Assembly: GCA_035570275.1 (NCBI GenBank)
Contig: DATMNI010000278.1
Span: 1-16,970 of the forward strand
Direction of reading: 5' to 3'
Length of the DNA stretch: 16,970 nt
DNA from: DATMNI01 sp035570275
GTDB lineage: Bacteria > Acidobacteriota > Terriglobia > Bryobacterales > Bryobacteraceae
Shown: positions 1 to 5,798 of the stretch, one piece after another
Layout of the letters: every line of letters starts with the position of its first letter
Numbering within the stretch: the stretch's first letter is position 1
Notes under the pieces: generated by a model
Databases searched by the model: none
The model's input: the letters and a program-made list of their open reading frames with translations, nothing else
Told to the model about the DNA's origin: nothing
Translations under genes and position numbers: made by a program

Positions 1-108
1 GAAATCGCGGCCCGGCAACGTGTGGAACGGGAGTTCGGCTGGGACGAGATCGCGCGGCGGCAGACCAGGTTGTATCGCGAACTCGCCGGGGTCCACTCGG
101 GATCTTGA
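1..108 (+). CDS. C-terminal end of a probable group 1 glycosyltransferase (5'-truncated by the window)
   Basis: Frame 1 is open from the first base to a TGA at 106-108 and encodes the last 35 residues of a protein. The peptide has the pattern RVEREFGWDEIARRQTRLYREL. This resembles the usual end of GT4-type (group 1) glycosyltransferases, where an 'F-W-x-I-A-x-x-x-x-x-L-Y-x-x-L' helix closes the second Rossmann domain. No catalytic motif is inside the window, so the assignment rests only on this tail. Such enzymes transfer sugars from nucleotide-sugar donors at the cytoplasmic side of the membrane. The gene converges on the toxin-antitoxin pair, with only 6 bp between the two stop codons and no obvious terminator between them. 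Alternative: another protein with a similar C-terminal helix. Confidence 0.55.
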   Translation, partial: EIAARQRVEREFGWDEIARRQTRLYRELAGVHSGS

Positions 109-114
109 TATCGC

Positions 115-423
115 TCATTCGCTGACGAGTATCCGGCGCACGACGGTGGGCTCTCTCGCAATGACTGTCAGGTACGCGCGAGCCGCCGAGTCTGGCTGGC
201 GAGCGCCCTGTTCCCACTCCTGCAACGCTCGTTTGCTGATGCCATAGGCCCGTGAGAATTCCGCTTGCGACATTTTCACCCGTTTCCGAATGGCCTTCAC
301 ATCGATCGGCTTCGGCCAAACCTGCTCCACTTCGATTTTGCCGCGCCGATGCTCCAGAACCAGATTCATTCCCTCGATCAGGTCCGCTCCAAAAGTCTTG
401 TTCGCCGCCGCTTTCTTTGGCAT
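115..423 (-). CDS. XRE-family antitoxin (HigA/NadS-like) of a type II toxin-antitoxin system
   Basis: A 102-residue protein with a Cro/C1-type helix-turn-helix at about residues 43-78. The segment includes MSQAEFSRAYGISKRALQEW and then EQGARQP, which is the NadS/HigA pattern (SQ-x-x-F-A-x-x-x-G-(V/I)-S-x-R-(T/A)-L-Q-x-W-E-x-G-x-R-x-P). In this family the antitoxin neutralises its partner toxin and represses the operon by binding a palindrome near the promoter. I chose the ATG at 421-423 because a strong Shine-Dalgarno (AAAGGAG) sits about 9 nt before it, inside the end of the toxin gene. The frame is open further upstream, but that part overlaps the toxin and looks non-coding. The start lies 2 bp after the toxin stop codon, so the two are almost certainly co-transcribed and translationally linked. 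The toxin-first order is typical of HigBA-type modules. Confidence 0.85.
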   Translation of the reverse strand: MPKKAAANKTFGADLIEGMNLVLEHRRGKIEVEQVWPKPIDVKAIRKRVKMSQAEFSRAYGISKRALQEWEQGARQPDSAARAYLTVIAREPTVVRRILVSE

Positions 424-425
424 TC

Positions 426-767
426 TTATTGCACTCCTTTCAGATGAGCCGCGATTTGCCGTAATTCTTTCTTTTCGTCCGCGGTCAGATCGGTCTTGAT
501 ATTCTTCGCATAACACCGGAGCAGGTAGATGCGCGCGGCGACCACGACGTATAGGTAAATGATCCGTGCGCCGCCCCGCTTGCCCTTGCCCTTCGCCGCC
601 CATCGCAACTTCCGCGCGCCACCTGCGCCTGGCATCACGGCTCCGGCGTCCGGATAGTCAATCAGATACACGGCCAGCGCATCAATTCCGTCCGCTCCGA
701 TCAGTCCCGTGGCCTCGGCCTTAAACTTCGGCATCTGCAGGACCGTGATTTCAGGTGCGTCGTCCAT
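426..767 (-). CDS. RelE/HigB-like toxin (type II toxin-antitoxin system, PF06296-type)
   Basis: A 113-residue protein with the conserved signature of this RelE superfamily branch. It has PGAGGARKLRW at residues 46-56, GKRGGARIIYLY at 62-73 and YAKNIKTDLTADEKK at 86-100. The length matches the family. Related toxins are ribosome-dependent or free mRNA interferases that slow growth when the labile antitoxin is lost; activity of this copy is inferred. The conserved basic residues of the core (R52, K53, R55, K63, R64, R68) and Y86 are present, so nothing suggests inactivation. The ATG at 765-767 has no Shine-Dalgarno. A TATACT hexamer (minus strand, 776-781) ends 8 nt before it, which fits leaderless transcription. 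A second ATG at codon 12 is possible but would shorten the family's N-terminal strand. The gene is first in a two-gene operon with the antitoxin. Confidence 0.85.
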   Translation of the reverse strand: MDDAPEITVLQMPKFKAEATGLIGADGIDALAVYLIDYPDAGAVMPGAGGARKLRWAAKGKGKRGGARIIYLYVVVAARIYLLRCYAKNIKTDLTADEKKELRQIAAHLKGVQ

Positions 768-804
768 TGTTTGACAGTATACCGCAATGCGGTATAGGCA
801 TTGT
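768..804 (-). promoter_or_regulatory. Probable toxin-antitoxin promoter with -10 TATACT and leaderless start
   Basis: On the minus strand TATACT (776-781) lies 8 nt before the toxin ATG, which puts the expected transcription start at or next to the start codon. No good -35 hexamer is found at 16-18 bp; the best positions read CAATGC, ACAATG or CACAAT. The promoter may therefore be weak or may need an activator. The missing Shine-Dalgarno supports leaderless translation of the toxin, whereas the antitoxin has a strong one. Confidence 0.4.
778..796. promoter_or_regulatory. Palindromic operator of the toxin-antitoxin operon
   Basis: TATACCGCAATGCGGTATA is a perfect 9-bp inverted repeat around a single central A. 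It begins 10 bp upstream of the toxin ATG. HigA/NadS-type antitoxins commonly bind AT-rich-ended palindromes of this kind. The arm nearest the gene overlaps the minus-strand TATACT hexamer (776-781), so a bound repressor would cover the probable -10 element. Binding by this antitoxin is inferred from position and symmetry. Confidence 0.7.
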
Positions 805-840
805 GAGAGGTCATCGACAGGTTGCGTCGGCCCTTATTCG

Positions 841-909
841 TAGCCATCAAGGCGGAGTAGTCCACCTCCTGCTGGCTGCAGCCTTCGCGTTGTGCCGCAG
901 TGGGAGGCG
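841..909 (-). pseudogene. Vestigial copy of the 3' end of the Asp-box propeller gene
   Basis: This segment aligns without gaps to 1042-1110, the C-terminal coding part of the neighbouring propeller gene. By my eye count 50 of 69 bases are identical. The translated remnant reads PPTAAQREGCSQQEVDYSAL on the minus strand, against PPTAAQLQACSQQEAAYTAL in the intact gene. The offset is 201 bp, a multiple of three, so the remnant lies in the same frame beyond the TAG stop at 971-973. The similarity fades towards 970 and stops before the toxin-antitoxin operator. It is either a relic of a second tandem gene copy or a partial internal duplication cut off by a stop. It has no start of its own and is not expected to be expressed. 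Confidence 0.55.
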
Positions 910-970
910 TGTCCGACGAACCACGTCTCTGCTGCCATGCCGGGCATTGGCAGATCGATCTTGTCGAACC

Positions 971-3900
971 CTACGGCTTCCCGCCTCCCCGCCCGGCACC
1001 CACAGCCGGACCGTTCACCTTAGCTTTCAAAGCAGCCCATTTACCCATCAAGGCTGTATAGGCCGCTTCCTGTTGGCTGCAAGCCTGTAACTGCGCCGCC
1101 GTGGGAGGCAACTCGGAGCCCTGCATGCCCATCACGGCGGCAACCATTTGGCTGCCAATGTTGGCGAGGTTTGCCGGAGCCGGTGGTTCCGCCGCGGCCG
1201 CACCAAAGCCACCCCCACCGCCGCCGCGACCGCCACGGCCCCCGCCGCGGCCTCCGCTTCCAATCGCCTCAGCGGGCGCGATCTCCTCAACTTGCTTGAT
1301 GAGCCCGTCATTAGCCGCGGATTGCGGGCGGGCCTTGAGTTGATCCGCCTTGAGCCTGTCAAGCAGGGCGCGAGCCGCGTTGTAGGCGCTGGCGGCGCGG
1401 GTGGCGTTGTCCTCCATCTGCGTGGTCAGGGTGAAGATGCGCTGCACATCGGGCGTGATCTTCACGCGCGGGTCCATCTTGACGGTAATTGGTTGAGTCA
1501 GGCTCTTGCCGTTCACGGTCAGACGCACCGCATACACGCCGGGGGCTACCCAGGGCGCGTTGACTCCGGAGTAAGTGCGATGCGGCACGGCGGCATTGCC
1601 TCCTCCACCGCCACCGCCGCGGCCCCCACCGACGCCTGCGCCGGGAAGCGGATCGTAGTGCATGTCCCAAGTGAAGCGGTGCATGCCGGCCGTGGTTGGC
1701 AACACCTGCGGGGGCGCCGGCCAATAGAGCGGAAGACCGCAATCAGGCGCGGCTGGCGTCTGCTGGCAAAGCTTGTTGTAGGCAACCGGGTCGGTAGCCG
1801 GATCGGGGCTGCGGACCGGGTCGCTGCTGGAGTAAGTGCGAATGACTTTGCCCTGAGTGTTGAGTAACTCCAGCTTCACCTCGCCCGCGGCAGCGGCCGG
1901 TAGATAGTAGTCGATGATCGCGCCCGCCGGTGGGTTTTCCCCGGCCGGCAATTCCGGCGGCCACGGCGTTGGATCGTTGGTGCCGAAGCGAATGCGAATG
2001 CCGGTGGCGGGCTTGAACAGATACGCATCGGATGCTGCAGCCGCCTCGGCCGCCTGACGCAGCGGGGTCACGTCGTCCAGAATCCAAAAGCCGCGGCCGT
2101 GAGTGCCGGCCACCAGGTCAGAGCAGAGGCACGTGGCATCGTCCTTGACTTCAATGTCGCGCACCGAGATGGCAGGCATATTGAGCCGCAGCGAATGCCA
2201 ATGGTCGCCGTCGTCGAAGGAAACCCACACCTGGGTATCGGTGGCGGCGTAGAGCAGGCCTTTCTTGCGCGGGTCCTCGCGGATGGAGTTGGCGACCGCT
2301 CCCCGTGCGATACCGTTGTTGATTTGGGTCCAGGACTTGCCCCCGTCGTGGGTGCGCCAGAAATGCGGATTCATGTCGTCGAGCCGCAGGGTATTGGCCG
2401 CGGCGTAGGCGGTCTTGGTATCGAAGTGGCCCGCCTCCATGTTGAAGATGCGCACCCAGGGCGTAATATCGGGCGGCGTGACGTTGGTCCATTTCTGGCC
2501 GCCGTCAGTGGTCACCTGGATGAGGCCGTCGCCCGACCCCGCCCAAAGCACATTCACGTCGAGGGGCGAAGGCGCCAGCGCCGTGACAGAGCCCATAGGT
2601 GCGGCGGTCACGCCGGCGGCGTACTTGCCGGCGCTGGCGGGCACCTCCCAGGTTTGGCGAGTCAGGTCGCCGCTGATGGCGGTCCAGCTATGGCCGCCGT
2701 TGGTTGTCTTCCATACGCCGGCAGTGGCGTAAAAAAGAACGTTGGGATCTTTGGGCGACCAGATTAGCGGTTGGGTGCGAACGGTGCGCGCGGGCGGCTC
2801 AACTGGCGACGCGGTGACCACGCCGCCACCACCGCCACGGCCTCCGCCGCCCGGGCCGACGGCGGCTTTTTGGCTGGTCACGCGGTTATAGACACTCACC
2901 TTTCCGCCGTAGATCAGGTCGGGATTCTTCGGGTCGGGCGCCGCTTCGCCGTACTCCTCGATACCCACCGGGTGCCAATCGTGGAACGTAATTTCGCCGT
3001 CCATACCGCGGCTGTCCACGCATGCGGAGCCGGAATCCTGCTGGCCGCTGCACAACCGGTAAGGGAACCCGTTGTCGGCGGTGACATGATACATGGCGGC
3101 CGTCGGTTGGTTGTACCAGTTACTCCATGACTCGCCGCGATTGGCCGAAACCACGCCGCCCTGGTCGCTCACCAGCAGAATGATATTCGGGTTGTTGGGG
3201 TTGACCCAGCTCTTCTGGTAGTCGTCGCCGCCCGGAGCGCCGCGTACTGCCGACCAGGTGACGCCGCCATCCTCGGTGCGCCAGAAGACGGTCGAGCAAC
3301 TGTAGACAATACGGGCGTCTTTGGGATCCACGGTGACGGTGGCCAAGTCGCCGCCGCCGATGCGCCCCAGCGGCCGGTTGTCGGGCGGATGGCGTTGCGA
3401 ACCGGTCTCGCTGATGCGCGGATCCTCGCTAGCCAGAAACCAATGGTCGCCGCCGTCGGTAGTCTTGTAGAAGCCGATGTTGCCGCCCGCGCCGCCACGC
3501 CCGCCGCGTCCCCCCGCTGGCGGAGCGGTCGCGGCGCCGCGGCCTCCTGTGCCCGCAGCGGTAGCCGACGCCACCATGGCGTAGATGACCTTGGGGTCGC
3601 TTGGCGCAATAGCCAGATTGGCCTGGATGATGGGCGGCAGGCCGGCGGTCAGTTGTTTCCAGGTGGTGCCGCCGTCGGTGGATTTGAAGATGCCGCCGCT
3701 GGTTCCCCCAAACGCGCCGTTCTCGTAGAATCCTTGTTGCTGCTGCCAGAGGGCGGCGTAGACGATGTCGGGATTGCCGGGATCGATGCGGACATCGTCG
3801 CCGCTCGTGTATTCGTCTTTAAAAAGCACCTTTTCGAAGGTGGCGCCGCCATCGGTCGAGCGGAAGATGCCGCGCTCGGCGTTGGGACCGTACGGATGTC

Positions 3901-4414
3901 CGAGGGCGGCCACAAAGAGCCGGTTTGGGTTTCTGGAATCGACCTCAATGTTGGCGATCATCTGCGAATTGCGCAGGCCGGAATCGCGCACGCCAAGGTG
4001 GGTCCACGTCTTGCCCGCGTCGGTGGATTTGTACATGCCGTCGCCCACCGCCAGATCGGGCCGGATAATTCCCGCACCGCTGCCCACATAAATGATGTTT
4101 GGGTCCGACGGCGCCACCGCGATGGCGCCAATCGAGCCGGTTGGCTGGTTGTCGAAGAGCGGCGTCCAAGTGGAGCCAAAGTCGGTGGACCGCCACACGC
4201 CGCCGTTATCGAAACCGATGTAAAACACATTGGGCTGGCTGGGCACGCCGGAGAGCGCCCGCGCGCGACCGGCCCTGGGCGGTCCGATCCCGCGCCAGTG
4301 CATCTCGGAATAGAGCCTGGCGTCGGGCGATTGGGCCGGCGCAAAGTGCGGCAGTGCGGCCAGGCCGAGACCGAGGAACGTCAAACGGCGAATCCATACA
4401 CGCGGAATAAACAC
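971..4414 (-). CDS. Secreted sortilin-like/BNR Asp-box beta-propeller protein with Gly/Arg-rich tracts
   Basis: About 1147 residues. The GTG at 4412-4414 was chosen because an AGGAG lies 10 nt upstream and a classical Sec signal peptide follows: basic FIPRVWIRR, hydrophobic LTFLGLGLAALPHF, then APAQ with cleavage near residue 28. An ATG at 4477 is in frame but has no Shine-Dalgarno and would bury the signal. Eleven Asp-box motifs (S/T-x-D-x-G-x-x-W) lie near residues 76, 130, 186, 245, 318, 380, 424, 570, 635, 688 and 732, as in VPS10/sortilin and xyloglucanase-type propellers. From about 795 a C-terminal region of different character follows, including a beta-rich part (about 840-980) and a helical tail. 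Gly/Arg-rich tracts interrupt the chain near 287-313, 520-531, 926-940, 1053-1070 and 1138-1147. Annotated relatives are often called 'glycosyl hydrolase', but catalysis is unproven; ligand binding at the surface is equally likely. Monocistronic and divergent from the methyltransferase. Confidence 0.85.
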   Translation of the reverse strand: MFIPRVWIRRLTFLGLGLAALPHFAPAQSPDARLYSEMHWRGIGPPRAGRARALSGVPSQPNVFYIGFDNGGVWRSTDFGSTWTPLFDNQPTGSIGAIAVAPSDPNIIYVGSGAGIIRPDLAVGDGMYKSTDAGKTWTHLGVRDSGLRNSQMIANIEVDSRNPNRLFVAALGHPYGPNAERGIFRSTDGGATFEKVLFKDEYTSGDDVRIDPGNPDIVYAALWQQQQGFYENGAFGGTSGGIFKSTDGGTTWKQLTAGLPPIIQANLAIAPSDPKVIYAMVASATAAGTGGRGAATAPPAGGRGGRGGAGGNIGFYKTTDGGDHWFLASEDPRISETGSQRHPPDNRPLGRIGGGDLATVTVDPKDARIVYSCSTVFWRTEDGGVTWSAVRGAPGGDDYQKSWVNPNNPNIILLVSDQGGVVSANRGESWSNWYNQPTAAMYHVTADNGFPYRLCSGQQDSGSACVDSRGMDGEITFHDWHPVGIEEYGEAAPDPKNPDLIYGGKVSVYNRVTSQKAAVGPGGGGRGGGGGVVTASPVEPPARTVRTQPLIWSPKDPNVLFYATAGVWKTTNGGHSWTAISGDLTRQTWEVPASAGKYAAGVTAAPMGSVTALAPSPLDVNVLWAGSGDGLIQVTTDGGQKWTNVTPPDITPWVRIFNMEAGHFDTKTAYAAANTLRLDDMNPHFWRTHDGGKSWTQINNGIARGAVANSIREDPRKKGLLYAATDTQVWVSFDDGDHWHSLRLNMPAISVRDIEVKDDATCLCSDLVAGTHGRGFWILDDVTPLRQAAEAAAASDAYLFKPATGIRIRFGTNDPTPWPPELPAGENPPAGAIIDYYLPAAAAGEVKLELLNTQGKVIRTYSSSDPVRSPDPATDPVAYNKLCQQTPAAPDCGLPLYWPAPPQVLPTTAGMHRFTWDMHYDPLPGAGVGGGRGGGGGGGNAAVPHRTYSGVNAPWVAPGVYAVRLTVNGKSLTQPITVKMDPRVKITPDVQRIFTLTTQMEDNATRAASAYNAARALLDRLKADQLKARPQSAANDGLIKQVEEIAPAEAIGSGGRGGGRGGRGGGGGGFGAAAAEPPAPANLANIGSQMVAAVMGMQGSELPPTAAQLQACSQQEAAYTALMGKWAALKAKVNGPAVGAGRGGGKP

Positions 4415-4518
4415 GTTGGCAACTCTCCTGAGACCCCTGAGTGTATACGATTCCGATGGCGCTGGCGGGTCCGACATTGGTATAGCATGACTCTTATCAG
4501 CCTTGCGTACGGATCCCC
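4415..4518. promoter_or_regulatory. Divergent promoter region between the propeller and methyltransferase genes
   Basis: These 104 bp separate two genes transcribed away from each other. On the minus strand a TATACA hexamer (4443-4448) lies about 28 nt before the GTG start of the propeller gene, followed by the AGGAG ribosome site. If this is the -10 element, the upstream ATG at 4477 would not be transcribed, which supports the GTG start. No convincing -35 partner is seen in either direction, and the methyltransferase has only a weak ribosome site. The region is reported as the place where both promoters must lie. Confidence 0.35.
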
Positions 4519-5307
4519 ATGGGCCAACGCGTCGACTTCTCCGCCAACGCACCCGTCTACGATCGCCGCCACGGAGCCGTCCTGGCATCCGGCTTGGCCG
4601 AATGCCTTGCGTCCGGTGGGGCGCTGCAGCGTGGGGCCCGCGTCCTGGACGTTGGCGCAGGCACAGGTCGCGTGGCAGTCGCGTTCGCAAGCATCGGCTG
4701 CAACACAGTGGCGCTCGATCCCGCCGTGCCTATGCTGAGCGAGTTACAACGCAAAGCATTGGAACGTCAGGTACGGGTTGTGGCCGGGGAAGGCGCCCGG
4801 CTTCCGTTTGCCGGAGGCAGTTTTGATGGAGTGATTCTCGCCCGAGTCTTATACCTGATGTCCGACTGGCAGGTGGTGTTGCGGGAAACATACGATGTGC
4901 TCAAGCCGGGCGGATGCCTTTTTCATGAGTGGGGTAATGGACAGGCCGACGAGACGTGGGTGCAGATACGTGAAAAGGCTCGGGCGCTGTTCCAGGATGC
5001 CGGTATCGATAGCCCTTTTCATCCTGGCGCCCGAACCGAAGCCGAAGTCGAGGATTTTGTTACGAAACTAGGTTTCGGCCGGTGTACGGAACTGCCGGTC
5101 GGTCCCGGTCCTGGTATGACGCTGCGCGACTTCGTCGGGCGAATCGCCAGCGGCGAGTTGTCGTACATGTGGAACGTGCCAAAGCAAGTTCAGGAATCGT
5201 GTCTTCCCCAGTTGAAGAAATGGTGCGAAGGGACGTTTGATCTGGAGCGGTCGGTCCCAATACCCAGAGACATTCATTGGACGATCTACCGGAAGGAAGC
5301 GGTCTAG
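4519..5307 (+). CDS. Class I SAM-dependent methyltransferase (Methyltransf_11-like)
   Basis: A 262-residue cytoplasmic protein with no signal or membrane segment. Motif I, VLDVGAGTGRVAVAF, lies at residues 42-56 and forms the SAM-binding loop. An acidic residue ending strand 2 follows (VALDPAVPM, D67). Then come LPFAGGSFDGVILARVLYLM at 95-114 (motifs II/III) and the post-motif helix and strand LRETYDVLKPGGCLFHEWG at 121-139. This order is typical of Methyltransf_11 enzymes of UbiE/MenG-like shape. The C-terminal third (about 140-262) carries substrate specificity and is not recognisable, so the methyl acceptor is unknown. The ATG at 4519 fits the domain start (a short lead helix before motif I), although the ribosome site is weak. 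The gene stands alone between divergent and downstream non-coding DNA and gives no pathway clue. Confidence 0.85.
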   Translation: MGQRVDFSANAPVYDRRHGAVLASGLAECLASGGALQRGARVLDVGAGTGRVAVAFASIGCNTVALDPAVPMLSELQRKALERQVRVVAGEGARLPFAGGSFDGVILARVLYLMSDWQVVLRETYDVLKPGGCLFHEWGNGQADETWVQIREKARALFQDAGIDSPFHPGARTEAEVEDFVTKLGFGRCTELPVGPGPGMTLRDFVGRIASGELSYMWNVPKQVQESCLPQLKKWCEGTFDLERSVPIPRDIHWTIYRKEAV

Positions 5308-5328
5308 CACGTGGCGGCACGCCGTGCT
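5306..5328 (+). terminator. Hairpin at the 3' end of the methyltransferase gene (possible U-less terminator)
   Basis: AGCAC (5306-5310) pairs with GTGCT (5324-5328). After a 2-nt bulge, GGCG (5313-5316) pairs with CGCC (5320-5323) around a GCA loop, giving nine pairs in all. The stem overlaps the stop codon, and no T-run follows, so intrinsic termination is uncertain. Confidence 0.3.
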
Positions 5329-5440
5329 CGGCGGCGCAAACCGGCTGCCCCGTTATCGGCGTCTACCCGCATCGATCCCAGAGCCAACGTCGACGACCGG
5401 GAGTATAGTTTAAGGAAGTGGCGGGGAAAATGACCTAACG

Positions 5441-5640
5441 ATGGACCACGAACAGTGGCTGGCACAGCACGACCGGATGACCGCGGACCATGAGGCGCGT
5501 CACGACCGCGACATGGCGGAGTTAGGCGCAAGCCAAGCCAGGACGGAAAGCACCTTCGCAGGGCCATCCGTCTGAGCGTCCAGGATGCTGTGAACGAGAT
5601 ACCGAGCGCGATCGCCAACGGGATTTGTCCTTTACGTATG
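5441..5640 (+). pseudogene. Frameshifted small charged/coiled-coil-like protein gene
   Basis: An ATG at 5441 opens a 44-codon frame ending at TGA 5573-5575. It starts MDHEQWLAQHDRMTADHEAR and continues with alternating acidic and basic residues, suggesting a helical or coiled-coil segment. Near 5548-5553 (GGAAAG) the helical pattern jumps to the next frame, which reads KHLRRAIRLSVQDAVNE. One added base there would restore a single chain running on to about 5600. The composite resembles short, helix-forming hypothetical proteins (MDHEQWLAQHD... followed by LRRAIRLSVQ...) that I associate with Solibacter-type genomes; that is memory, not a search result. A second slip after VNE is possible, since another frame offers TERDRQRDL. 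Function is unknown. It could instead be a real 44-aa ORF, or a sequencing error could have broken an intact gene. The right boundary is approximate. Confidence 0.4.
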
Positions 5641-5786
5641 GTTCGCATTGCGAGTCGCTCCTGGTCTTTCATCCTGAACCGCCGGCGCTGCCAATTTCAC
5701 GTCAATTCGGGCTCGAAAAGTGCGCAGACAGGCATCCAGTTTACAGGAGCCGCTGTGCTACTACCAGCCATGTTGAAAAACCGGGC

Positions 5787-5798
5787 TAGAATCGTCAG
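5787..5798 (+). promoter_or_regulatory. Possible leaderless promoter -10 (TAGAAT) of the hydrolase gene
   Basis: TAGAAT at 5787-5792 ends 6 nt before the ATG at 5799, and no Shine-Dalgarno precedes that ATG. A -10 element so close to the start codon would begin transcription at or near the A of ATG. No convincing -35 hexamer stands 16-18 bp upstream, so this remains weak. Confidence 0.25.

Larger units (their letters stand above)
5308..5798. other. Gene-poor stretch between methyltransferase and hydrolase genes
   Basis: This 491-bp stretch holds no intact gene that I can support. It contains the hairpin at its left edge, the frameshifted small gene starting at 5441, and the probable promoter of the hydrolase at its right end. 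The frames open over about 5640-5798 give peptides without recognisable features. I see no RNA gene or mobile element. Confidence 0.5.

Noticed and set aside
755..1090. Plus-strand frame of 111 codons after the toxin-antitoxin region
   Set aside because: It runs antisense over the operator, the vestigial duplicate and the propeller gene's end, and shows no motif or ribosome site.
1200..1260. Possible CRISPR-like or satellite array in the CCGCC-rich tracts
   Set aside because: The tracts are in frame and encode Gly/Arg-rich protein segments; there are no regular spacers or unique repeat units.
4415..4690. Longer N-terminal extension of the propeller protein (ATG at 4690 or 4477)
   Set aside because: The extension from 4690 overlaps the divergent methyltransferase and is Arg-rich. 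The ATG at 4477 has no ribosome site and would put 21 residues in front of a good signal peptide.
3389..4738. Long plus-strand open frame (449 codons) opposite the propeller gene
   Set aside because: It lies antisense to a well-supported gene with Asp-box repeats. Its composition (Ala/Arg/Gly/Val-rich without motifs) is that expected from the complementary strand of high-GC coding DNA.
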